NCBI GenBank assembly: GCA_027451645.1
Contig: DAIDIX010000040.1
Location: forward strand, 1-10,820
Source: Candidatus Dormiibacterota bacterium
GTDB lineage: Bacteria; Chloroflexota; Dormibacteria; Aeolococcales; Aeolococcaceae
Direction of reading: 5' to 3'
DNA: 10,820 bases
The position numbers were made by a program, and so were the translations under genes. A model generated the notes under the pieces. It saw only the letters and a program-made list of their open reading frames with translations. It made no database searches and had not been told where the DNA came from. Of the stretch, positions 1 through 6,332 are shown piece by piece; position 1 is the first letter of the stretch, and every line of letters begins with the position of its first letter.

Positions 1-1
1 C

Positions 2-244
2 CCAGTGCCTGTGGATATGGTCACTGCCGATTTCTCGGGCCTTGATCCTGGCATCTCCGTTGCTGGTGCACTGGACCAGGTGGACCGGGTTGCGAAGGCA
101 AGGGGGATTGCTCCCTCAGCCCTCCGGACATTCGTGCTGGACCATGTCACGGGGAGGTACCTTGGCATCTTCGGTGAACCGTATGTCAATGTGCTGGAGC
201 TGAACATTGCCCTCGATGAACGATATCCCCTCCGACAGCACTGA
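2..244 (+). CDS. kdpC: Potassium-transporting ATPase subunit C (KdpC), C-terminal part
   Basis: The gene runs in from before the window; the last 80 codons are visible, ending at TGA 242-244. KdpC is the small single-pass subunit of the KdpFABC high-affinity K+ pump, with its soluble part outside the cytoplasmic membrane, where it stabilises the complex between the channel-like KdpA and the P-type ATPase KdpB. The family signature is clear: VTADFSGLDPGIS near the left edge (family form VTxSGSGLDPHIS, so the usual SGSG is DFSG here), then RVAKARG, and LGEPxVNVLxLNxAL near the end, seen as IFGEPYVNVLELNIAL. The GTG at 5-7 is an internal valine, not a start, because the preceding codon continues the conserved 'P-V-P-x-D' run. 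KdpC proteins are usually about 190 residues, so roughly 110 residues lie upstream, presumably preceded by kdpA and kdpB. The end overlaps the next gene, which suggests one transcript and coupled translation. Confidence 0.93.
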   Translation, partial: PVPVDMVTADFSGLDPGISVAGALDQVDRVAKARGIAPSALRTFVLDHVTGRYLGIFGEPYVNVLELNIALDERYPLRQH

Positions 245-2381
245 GCACAGTGGGTCCCACCGAGGACGTCTGAAGATCTATCTCGGTGCAATGCCTGGAG
301 CAGGCAAGACCTATGCCATGCTCCAGGACGGCCATGACCGGAGAAGTCTCGGTGAGGATGTGGTCATCGGACTTCTCGAGACGCATGGCAGGGTGCGGAC
401 AGCAGAGCAGGTGGGCTCGCTCGAGATCATTCCGCGGCTCAGGGTGCACTACAAGGGGAAGGTCGTCGAGGACATGAATGTCGATGCTGTCCTTGAGCGG
501 GATCCTGATGTTGTCCTCATTGATGAACTTGCCCACTCGAACGTTCCCGGCATGCGGCATGAGAAGCGGTACGAGGATGTCGAGGAGATCCTTGAGGCAG
601 GCATTGATGTCATCACAACACTCAACATCCAGCATCTGGAGTCCGTGAAGGATGTTGTCGAGCGCATCACGGGAGTGACCGTGCGGGAGACCCTTCCTGA
701 CAGGATTGTCGACAGGGCAGACGAGGTGCGCTATATCGACATCACGCCGGAGGCGCTCCGGAAGCGGATGATGCATGGTAACGTATATGCGCTCGATCGG
801 ACAGATGCAGCTCTTGACAATTTCTTCCGGCATGGAAATCTCGCTGCACTGCGTGAGATCGGCCTTCGGCGGGTCGCAGACAGTCTCACTGCTGCAGTTG
901 TCGAGTACCCGCCCGAGAATGTCCTGGTCGCAGTATCTGGGGATACGGGCACTTCAGCACTCATCCGGAGGAGCGTGCGGCTGGCTCGCCGATACCGGGG
1001 CATGTGCACAGTCCTTCATGTGGTGGAGGCCAAGACGGCAGGGGAAGAGTCGGAAGGAACGGAGTGGCGCCATCTTGCCCATGAGCTGGGCTGCTCCGTC
1101 ATCGAACGGCACGGGGAGCTGGTCTCCACGATCCGGACCGTCTTGCGGGAGACGAATGCGCAGCACGTTGTCCTTGGCGAATCCCGTCACAACCGGCATC
1201 TGCCCTGGAGGCAGCGCCATGTGCAGCAGTGCGTGGAGACACTGACGGATGTCGATCTGCATGTCATTTCCCGTCATCCTCTCCAGCGGCAGATGCCGCT
1301 GGAGCAGGGACGGCACGGGGAGTCCATCCTGTACCAGATGAATCTCCTTCAGCGACGTGGTGCACTTCGTGTGTACCTCGGCTACGTGCCCGGAATAGGA
1401 ACCACAGCTGCTGCACTCAGCGAGGCATCACGACGTGCGAAACGGGGTACGGACGTGATTGTTGCAGCACTTCCTGCAGGGCACTCTCCCCCAGAAGGTG
1501 TCAGGTGCATTCCCTTTGACCTCCCAAGTCATCGGGATCAGGCTCCCGACATTGAAGCCATCCTTGCCAGGAATCCGTATGTCTGCGTGGTGGATGATCT
1601 CATGAGGAAGTCGTCGGACGGAACACCACTCTACCAGGCAGTGCGCCGGCTCATGAGCGAAGGAATCACGGTCATTGGCACACTCCATCTGAACCGATTT
1701 GAGGAGATTGGGAGGGCTCTCCGGGAGATCCTTCCCAACCTTCCTCCCGAGTCCACCCTTCCGGATTCCTGGATAGATCTCTTTGATGAATGTGAGCTTG
1801 TCGATCTCACGCCAGAGGAGGTGCAGGAACGGCTCCGCAGGGGACGCATCCTTCCCTCTCGGGAGATTGCGTCCGCTCTCCAGGGACTCTACCGCACAGA
1901 TGTTCTGGCATTTCTTCGCGAGTCTGCATTCCGCATAATGTCCGCGAGCAGTGACCGCAAGCTCCTCCAATACATGGAGCATGTCTCCATCCAGTCAGCA
2001 TGGGAGACAGCTCCCCGGATGGTGCTCGTCATTCCTGCAGTTCCCGGGCAGGAGGAACTCATCCGCAGGTCTGCGAGGACTGCGGAAGTGCGGGGTGATG
2101 TGCTGACAGTCCTCTCGCTCCACCGGAAGTCGCTGACTGTGCCCGAGAAGGAGTTCCTCGGAAGATACGGAACCCTCACGCACCAGCTAGGAGGGGAATT
2201 TGTGACCGTGAAGACCCAGCATGTTGTTGAAAGCATTGTTGGCTATACGCGAGACCATCACATTACGGAGCTCATCCTGCAGCGGACAAGGGAGTTTCCT
2301 GTCAGGACACTGCTGGAGATCATTGAGACACTCTCCGAGGTGGATGTGCATATTCTCGAGCATTCCATTGCCTCCTCCTGA
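207..2381 (+). CDS. Soluble KdpD-type sensor with tandem KdpD-Usp modules, no kinase
   Basis: A 724-aa protein (TTG start) built as two copies of the cytosolic half of KdpD. Copy 1: KdpD domain about 20-230 with an intact P-loop (GAMPGAGKTY, 27-36) and Walker B-like VVLIDELAHSN (102-112), the family signature, then a Usp-like domain about 236-356. Copy 2: KdpD-like domain about 385-580, in which the P-loop has become GYVPGIGTT (392-400, lysine lost) and DELAHSN has become DDLMRKS (463-469), then a second Usp-like domain about 601-720. Copy 2 keeps the later landmarks TLPD and DLTPEEVQERLRRG. There are no membrane segments, no DUF4118 and no histidine kinase. N-terminal-only KdpD proteins are known in some cyanobacteria and Deinococcus; a tandem one is unusual. 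Expected role: cytosolic sensing of K+ or nucleotide status for kdp control. Start: TTG 207 has GGAG seven bases upstream; ATG 216 in the same frame is an alternative. It overlaps kdpC by 38 bp (29 bp from ATG). Confidence 0.9.
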   Translation: MPSMNDIPSDSTEHSGSHRGRLKIYLGAMPGAGKTYAMLQDGHDRRSLGEDVVIGLLETHGRVRTAEQVGSLEIIPRLRVHYKGKVVEDMNVDAVLERDPDVVLIDELAHSNVPGMRHEKRYEDVEEILEAGIDVITTLNIQHLESVKDVVERITGVTVRETLPDRIVDRADEVRYIDITPEALRKRMMHGNVYALDRTDAALDNFFRHGNLAALREIGLRRVADSLTAAVVEYPPENVLVAVSGDTGTSALIRRSVRLARRYRGMCTVLHVVEAKTAGEESEGTEWRHLAHELGCSVIERHGELVSTIRTVLRETNAQHVVLGESRHNRHLPWRQRHVQQCVETLTDVDLHVISRHPLQRQMPLEQGRHGESILYQMNLLQRRGALRVYLGYVPGIGTTAAALSEASRRAKRGTDVIVAALPAGHSPPEGVRCIPFDLPSHRDQAPDIEAILARNPYVCVVDDLMRKSSDGTPLYQAVRRLMSEGITVIGTLHLNRFEEIGRALREILPNLPPESTLPDSWIDLFDECELVDLTPEEVQERLRRGRILPSREIASALQGLYRTDVLAFLRESAFRIMSASSDRKLLQYMEHVSIQSAWETAPRMVLVIPAVPGQEELIRRSARTAEVRGDVLTVLSLHRKSLTVPEKEFLGRYGTLTHQLGGEFVTVKTQHVVESIVGYTRDHHITELILQRTREFPVRTLLEIIETLSEVDVHILEHSIASS

Positions 2382-2402
2382 CCACTCTTCCGCATCTTCT
2401 TG

Positions 2403-3578
2403 TCATGTGGCTTGGGTGGAAGCCCTGACAACGAGAGGGAATGAGAGACCGAAATCACTTCGAGATCCATCCTCAATCCAGACATGACCGCCCTGTGCCT
2501 CTACAAGACCCTTGACAATGGCAAGGCCCAGTCCAATTCCTCCAATGTCTTCCGCACCGGTGCTGTCCGTGACAAACCTCTCGAATACAGTTTCCCGCAG
2601 CTCCTTTGGAACTCCGGGTCCCTCGTCTACAACGTGGACTATGCCGAATCCGCGGGATCCCCTCTCAATCGTGATGGTAATGGGGGTTCCGGGAGGAGCG
2701 AACCTCCCAGCATTTGACAGCAGATTATCGAGGATTTGTCCTACCCGGTCCCAGTCAGCATCGATGTCGACTTGCTCGTCGGGTGTTGCCACGGAAACAG
2801 TCCTTTCTGGATGGAGAGTGACAAACCGTTCCCGGGCAGAGTCTACAGCATCTGCAAGCGAGAACTCCGTCAGGGTGAGGTCGAGTGCCCCAGCTTCGAG
2901 CCGTGCGAGATCCAGCATATCGCCAACCAGCCGTGCCAGCCGATGCTCCTCTCCCTCAAGCATGCGGAGAGTGGTGCGGACACCTCCAGGGAGATTGGGG
3001 TCATCAAGGAGGGAGGTCGTTCCCATGAGGAGATTCGTGAGCGGTGTTCTGAGTTCATGGGAGACGTTGGCAATGAGTTCCCTCCGGAGCCGGTCAGTTC
3101 GTTTGAGAACCTCCACCTCCTGCCGTGTCTGAGCCAGGCTGACAGCCACGGATGCTGCTTCTGCCTGGTCGCGGTTGAGCTGCTCAAGGTGTACATTCGC
3201 CTCAGCGAGATGGCTTGCAAGGAGCTCAGCCTGATGCTGGGCACGCAGTCTTCGGGATGACTGGAAACCGATGATTCCTGCTGTGCCGAGAAACACGATG
3301 AGGTTGAGGAGATCCGTGCTGTCCGCAATGGTGAGGGTTCCCACAGGTGGGACGAAGCTGTAGTCGACCAGGAGAAAGCTCGTGACTGCAGCAAGGAATG
3401 CAGGGCTTGCACCACCAACCATGCCGATGATGGCAACAACACCAAGATATGGGTACAGGTAGTTCCTGTTGCCGGATAGCCACGTGAGGTGGAGGAGAAC
3501 TGTCAGCCCTGCAGGAACGCCGATAGCGAGGGTGTGAAGCAGAACAGTGCGAACTGTCCTTGAGAGAGGATGATGCAT
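2403..3578 (-). CDS. KdpD-like membrane histidine kinase (DUF4118-HisKA-HATPase)
   Basis: A 391-aa sensor kinase matching the C-terminal half of KdpD. The N-terminal ~110 residues hold about four hydrophobic segments (roughly 10-34, 42-54, 56-72, 88-106) and end like DUF4118, with 'VPPVGTLTIADSTDLLNL' and an arginine-rich exit. A helical linker (112-165) leads to HisKA with SHELRTPL (phospho-acceptor H174) and the KdpD-type text LVGDMLDLARLEAGAL. The HATPase domain has the N box (LDNLLSNAGRFAP, N285/N289), G1 (DEGPGVP), F box (VFERFV) and G2 (GGIGLGLAIV), so it should be catalytically competent. It lacks the cytosolic KdpD and Usp domains, which are carried by the neighbouring gene on the opposite strand. 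ATG 3576-3578 is chosen; no clear Shine-Dalgarno precedes it. No receiver domain or response regulator is seen in the window, so its partner, probably a KdpE-like regulator, lies elsewhere. Confidence 0.92.
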   Translation of the reverse strand: MHHPLSRTVRTVLLHTLAIGVPAGLTVLLHLTWLSGNRNYLYPYLGVVAIIGMVGGASPAFLAAVTSFLLVDYSFVPPVGTLTIADSTDLLNLIVFLGTAGIIGFQSSRRLRAQHQAELLASHLAEANVHLEQLNRDQAEAASVAVSLAQTRQEVEVLKRTDRLRRELIANVSHELRTPLTNLLMGTTSLLDDPNLPGGVRTTLRMLEGEEHRLARLVGDMLDLARLEAGALDLTLTEFSLADAVDSARERFVTLHPERTVSVATPDEQVDIDADWDRVGQILDNLLSNAGRFAPPGTPITITIERGSRGFGIVHVVDEGPGVPKELRETVFERFVTDSTGAEDIGGIGLGLAIVKGLVEAQGGHVWIEDGSRSDFGLSFPLVVRASTQAT

Positions 3579-3682
3579 GGTGTGGAGTTACGATGTGAAG
3601 GAGGTGCCCACGGGGGCATGTCCATATCTTGCACCACAGCACGGCAGGAGTGAAGAGAACCACAAGGTGGTACGATGTCGAC
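3579..3682. promoter_or_regulatory. Divergent intergenic region between sensor kinase and 71-aa gene
   Basis: 104 bp separates the kinase start (- strand) from the 71-aa gene start (+ strand), so promoters for both should lie here. Seen directly: an 8-bp direct repeat TACGATGT at 3589-3596 and 3671-3678, and a perfect inverted repeat ACCAC-aag-GTGGT at 3659-3671. The second TACGAT (3671-3676) ends 6 bases before ATG 3683, so if it is a -10 element the transcript would be leaderless; no good -35 accompanies it. An operator role for either repeat is only inference. Confidence 0.4.
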
Positions 3683-3898
3683 ATGGCAAAACGTACGGGA
3701 ACGGTTTCCGTTGATGATGTGCTGGCAGCGATCGATACAGCGCGCGACAAGGTGATGGCAGATGAGGTCAAGGGCCTTGTGAAGCTTGGACTTCCGAGAA
3801 GCGTTGCAATGAAGATGGTCGAGGACAGGTACCGTCAGCGGCAGGATGGGGAAGAGCAGGAAACGGAGTCGAACCTCTCCTGGGGAGACATGAGCTAG
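3683..3898 (+). CDS. Small hypothetical protein, 71 aa
   Basis: I do not recognise a family. The 71-aa product starts MAKRTGTVSVDDVLAAID. Its first two thirds are mixed-charge and probably helical, with a central stretch KGLVKLGLPRSVAMKMVEDR that could be a small helix-turn-helix-like or coiled segment. The tail (from about residue 52) is acidic and polar (QDGEEQETESN), ending in WGDMS. There is no signal peptide or membrane segment. An upstream in-frame ATG (3629) would add 18 residues but crosses the likely promoter region and lacks a good ribosome site. ATG 3683 has AAGGTGG 12 bases upstream, longer than ideal spacing, or may be leaderless. It is transcribed away from the sensor kinase, and its stop overlaps a perfect stem-loop. 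That it regulates the neighbouring kinase is possible but unsupported. Confidence 0.65.
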   Translation: MAKRTGTVSVDDVLAAIDTARDKVMADEVKGLVKLGLPRSVAMKMVEDRYRQRQDGEEQETESNLSWGDMS

Positions 3899-3913
3899 TC
3901 CCGACACGGGACT
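3897..3913 (+). other. Perfect 7-bp stem-loop at the stop of the 71-aa gene
   Basis: AGTCCCG-aca-CGGGACT, seven perfect pairs with a three-base loop, starting inside the TAG stop (3896-3898). It is placed like an intrinsic terminator or a 3'-end-protecting hairpin but has no T tract after it, so Rho-independent termination is doubtful. Confidence 0.45.
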
Positions 3914-3919
3914 GCAACG

Positions 3920-3932
3920 GTCGTATAACGAC
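3920..3932 (+). other. Second short stem-loop with TATAAC, possible -10
   Basis: GTCGT-ata-ACGAC, five perfect pairs with a three-base loop, six bases after the previous stem-loop. Its centre contains TATAAC (3924-3929), a fair match to a -10 hexamer. The matching -35 position (3901-3906, CCGACA) shares four of six bases with TTGACA at a 17-base spacing. It could be a promoter for the 162-aa gene, an operator over that promoter, or simply a second hairpin. The rest of 3899-3997 shows nothing else I can name apart from the ribosome site before 3998. Confidence 0.3.
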
Positions 3933-3997
3933 ACTGCAGATGCATTCTCCTCACGGCATACTGGGAGTACTGGCGATCCTGCCGAGAGAGGTGCTCC

Positions 3998-4486
3998 ATG
4001 ATGCTGAGTGCTGGTCCATCACATGTTCGCATTGCCCTTTTGGGGGGAGATGTCCTCTGGCTCGGTCATGCTGTTCGTGTTCAGATGCGGGACGGGAACC
4101 AGGAGAACGTGCCGGAGCCGCGCTGGTATCACGAGGAGATCCGGAACACTGCATCGCTCATGCAGCCAGTTTCTCTCGCTGACGCGTGCCGTCTGGGAGG
4201 CGAGGAACACCTTCCTGCCATGATCCTTGCTTCCTACGCAGTTCTTGACATGGCTGCTGCAGTGCGGGACGGGCGCAGTGCACTTCCTCCATGGTACGGA
4301 AGGTCAGTCGATGCATTCAGCAGGGAACTTCTCACTGTGCGAGAGGATCTTCCTGAATGTCCAGGTGCAGTATCCCTTGCGCTTCTTGCAGCAGAAGGTG
4401 CCTTTCCCCATGCTTCACGTGCACTGAGAACACTGGGACGTGAGCTCGAATCCTGTCCCGAAAGCACTGACTGCACCCTCTCCTAG
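3998..4486 (+). CDS. Hypothetical cytoplasmic protein, 162 aa
   Basis: No family recognised. The start ATG 3998 (a second ATG follows at 4001) has GAGAGGTG at 3986-3993, a good ribosome site. The first ~30 residues look like a beta-rich start (HVRIALLGGDVLWLGHAVRV). Residues about 57-150 are alanine- and leucine-rich and probably all helical (for example HLPAMILASYAVLDMAAAVR, then AVSLALLAAEGAFPHASRAL). There is no signal peptide. The C-terminus carries two cysteines close together (C153, C159), with others at C64 and C121. Codon use, with many CTT/CTC and GCA codons, matches the recognised genes nearby, which supports a real gene rather than a chance frame. It ends tail to tail with the 252-aa gene, sharing a 4-bp overlap in which CTAG supplies both stops. 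Confidence 0.7.
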   Translation: MMLSAGPSHVRIALLGGDVLWLGHAVRVQMRDGNQENVPEPRWYHEEIRNTASLMQPVSLADACRLGGEEHLPAMILASYAVLDMAAAVRDGRSALPPWYGRSVDAFSRELLTVREDLPECPGAVSLALLAAEGAFPHASRALRTLGRELESCPESTDCTLS

Positions 4487-5241
4487 GAAGTGGGAGGCGT
4501 GAGCCACACGGTAGGTGCAGTGGGCTGGAAACTCGTGAGAGTAAGCGTCGCATCGGGAAGGGAGTATACCGTAGGCAGGCCAAATGCACTAAGACAGGTT
4601 GTCATGCTGCTGGTTGCGTACACTGCAGCAGCATGGACATCGATGCAGTCTGCATAGAGTGCTCCCGCCTGAGTGGAGCTGGAGGAGATGTCGAGAGGAT
4701 TCGTCTGTGCAGGAAGTGCCCTCAGGTGTGCAAGCTCTGCCCGGAGTGCTGTCGGATTCCAGAACGTTGCAACCTTTGCAAGGGCTTGTGGAGCCTGAAT
4801 GCCAGAAGGCACATTCATGAGGAGCGGTGCAAAGCGTGATGTGCTGGTGCAGGAGCGTGCGGTTCCCTCACGGGAACACAGCACCATGCGGGCTGGCGTT
4901 GCATAGATTCCGTAGGCTGTGCTTCCCGGAGTGCCATGCCAGAGCGGGTCGAGTGTTCCTGTTGCGACAATGACGGACTGGGTTGTTCCGGACACTGTGA
5001 CAATGACTGTCCGCAATGGAGCACTGGGGTGAGGAGCTGCCTGATATGTCGCCTGGAACGAGGCTGGTGCAGAGAGGGCAGAGAGTCTGGTGATGAAGGC
5101 TGTCAGCTGGGGCTCGTTTCCCGGTGTGCTGCCCGGCTCCGGAAGAGGAGCTGCGCCTGGACGCATGATGAGTGCAGAGATGCATGCCATGAGGAGGAGG
5201 GTGGTGATCCCGATGGTGGCAGCAACGCTCCGTGGTGCCAT
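4483..5241 (-). CDS. Membrane-anchored or secreted hypothetical protein, 252 aa
   Basis: The N-terminus has an arginine followed by a hydrophobic run (AATIGITTLLLMACISALIM, 7-26), a signal or anchor helix. LMAC at 17-20 faintly resembles a lipobox, but the hydrophobic run continues past the cysteine, so a transmembrane anchor is likelier. A Pro/Gly linker (28-42) follows. The exported part is Ala/Ser/Thr/Pro-rich with alternating hydrophobic residues typical of beta strands (TVIVTVSGTTQSVIVATG). Four cysteines occur in two pairs (C122/C131 and C199/C216) and could form disulphides outside the membrane. No enzyme motif is visible; a LolA/LppX-like sandwich is a guess only. It is the last gene of the infA-dedA unit, beginning 3 bp after the DedA stop, with GGGAGG and GAGGT upstream as ribosome site. 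The stop TAG shares CTAG with the convergent 162-aa gene. Confidence 0.75.
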   Translation of the reverse strand: MAPRSVAATIGITTLLLMACISALIMRPGAAPLPEPGSTPGNEPQLTAFITRLSALSAPASFQATYQAAPHPSAPLRTVIVTVSGTTQSVIVATGTLDPLWHGTPGSTAYGIYATPARMVLCSREGTARSCTSTSRFAPLLMNVPSGIQAPQALAKVATFWNPTALRAELAHLRALPAQTNPLDISSSSTQAGALYADCIDVHAAAVYATSSMTTCLSAFGLPTVYSLPDATLTLTSFQPTAPTVWLTPPTS

Positions 5242-5244
5242 CAG

Positions 5245-5844
5245 CTACCTCGCCTCCCGTGAGGGCTTCCGTCCCCTGAAGAACCAGAGGGCAGCAAGAG
5301 CGATGAGGACTGCTGCACAGAGAATGGTTGCAAGGGTAAAGGAGCGTGCGATGTGGGAGTAGGCGCTTCCGAGGAGATATCCTCCAAGTGCAAGTGCAAT
5401 ATCCCAGATTGCACAGCCGACAAGGGATGCCAGAAGGAACGTGCCAATGGACATCCGTGCAAGTCCAGCAGGGAAGGAGATGTATGTGCGGAGTACTGGC
5501 AGGAGTCGGCCCACGAAAACGGAACTCCCCCCGTGCTTCTGGAACCATCGGTCTGCAAGCTCGAGATGGTGCTTCGAGATTCCCACATATCGCCCTGGAC
5601 CAAGAAGGATTGGGGTGCCGAACCGTGCTGCAATGGCGTATGCGATAAGGCCGCCAAGAATGTTCCCCAGTACTCCGCTCGTGATGGCAAGGACAAGAGA
5701 GAGGTGGTGGCTGAAGGCGAGTGCGCCTGCAAGTGGCATTGTCACTTCGGACGGGAATGGTATGCCACAGCTCTCAGCAGTCATGATGACGAAAATTGCG
5801 AGGAGGCCGTAGCTGGAAACGAAGGTGCTGATGAAGTGGCTCAT
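5245..5844 (-). CDS. DedA family (VTT/SNARE-associated) membrane protein
   Basis: A 199-aa polytopic inner-membrane protein with the DedA signatures in order: an N-terminal hydrophobic helix, then ESCGIPFPSEVTMPLAG (24-40) as the first re-entrant loop with the family's E...PxP.E pattern, a helix pair (50-75), and the second signature FQKHGGSSVFVGRLLP (101-116) followed by VLRTYISFPAGLARM, with the conserved arginines R113 and R119. Further helices at 133-165 and 170-189 precede a basic tail (RGRKPSREAR). Length and layout fit complete DedA proteins (about 200 aa). The family is linked to proton-dependent membrane homeostasis; several members flip undecaprenyl phosphate or other phospholipids across the membrane, but the substrate here cannot be read from sequence. 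Its ATG overlaps the stop of the preceding 161-aa gene (ATGA), implying translational coupling. Confidence 0.95.
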   Translation of the reverse strand: MSHFISTFVSSYGLLAIFVIMTAESCGIPFPSEVTMPLAGALAFSHHLSLVLAITSGVLGNILGGLIAYAIAARFGTPILLGPGRYVGISKHHLELADRWFQKHGGSSVFVGRLLPVLRTYISFPAGLARMSIGTFLLASLVGCAIWDIALALGGYLLGSAYSHIARSFTLATILCAAVLIALAALWFFRGRKPSREAR

Positions 5845-6326
5845 GCGAGATTCTCCGTATGTGCTGCAGGTACCGTGTGGTGTGGGGAGGATCCTGCATT
5901 GTTCTCGAGAATGGTCAGCTCTGCCCGTGCTTCAGTGCAGAGGGCAGTGACGGACTCGTAGCGGGAAGTCCCTTCGTGGAAAAAGGGACTTGCAGCACCA
6001 TGGAATGCCTGTTCGAGGGAGTCGAGAACATGGTGGAGGTGCACCTGGATCTCTGTGAGGTCGCTGGGCGTGGTGCCATCGAACTCGAAGTCCTCGAGAT
6101 GGGCAATGAGTGAACGGACCCGTTTCGCCTGCTTCTGCACTGCCTGCCGATCTGGAGGAGCAGCATTTCCCGAGTCATCAAGAAATGAAATCATGGACGA
6201 CAGCTCCGGAAGGAGTGCGACGTACCAGACTGCGAAATCACGGTCAGTCAGCGGGTCCTTGCCAAGCATGCGGTAGCTGCCGTACATGGCGAGCACAGCG
6301 AGCACGAGGACAATGATGTAGACCAC
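5841..6326 (-). CDS. Single-pass membrane hypothetical protein, 161 aa
   Basis: No family recognised. GTG start six bases after the infA stop. A hydrophobic segment at residues 2-17 (VYIIVLVLAVLAMYGSY region) makes a signal anchor. The rest is hydrophilic and probably helical, with a basic stretch (KQAKRVRSLIAHLEDFEF) and regular Leu/Ile/Val spacing (EIQVHLHHVLDSLEQAF, then ARAELTILENN) consistent with a small helical bundle or coiled coil. The topology, inside or outside, is unclear because flanking charges are few. No catalytic motif is seen. It lies between infA and dedA in one tight unit, and its TGA overlaps the dedA ATG by four bases, so it may serve the membrane function of DedA, but this is inference from position only. 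No convincing ribosome site precedes the GTG; translation probably depends on termination at infA. Confidence 0.75.
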   Translation of the reverse strand: MVYIIVLVLAVLAMYGSYRMLGKDPLTDRDFAVWYVALLPELSSMISFLDDSGNAAPPDRQAVQKQAKRVRSLIAHLEDFEFDGTTPSDLTEIQVHLHHVLDSLEQAFHGAASPFFHEGTSRYESVTALCTEARAELTILENNAGSSPHHTVPAAHTENLA

Positions 6327-6332
6327 AGCACG

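Noticed and set aside
186..833. A 215-codon open frame on the - strand
   Set aside because: Antisense to the first KdpD domain, which is clearly coding; the product has no recognisable domain.
2382..2402. Bidirectional terminator between the convergent Kdp sensor genes
   Set aside because: Only a 4-base CCAC/GTGG match can be found, partly inside the kinase gene; no stable stem or T tract.
2736..3260. A 174-codon open frame on the + strand
   Set aside because: Antisense to the HisKA/HATPase region of the kinase; no domain of its own.
4234..4476. An 80-codon open frame on the - strand
   Set aside because: It competes with the 162-aa + strand gene, which has a better ribosome site and codon use like its neighbours; the antisense product is Arg/Ser/Ala-rich.
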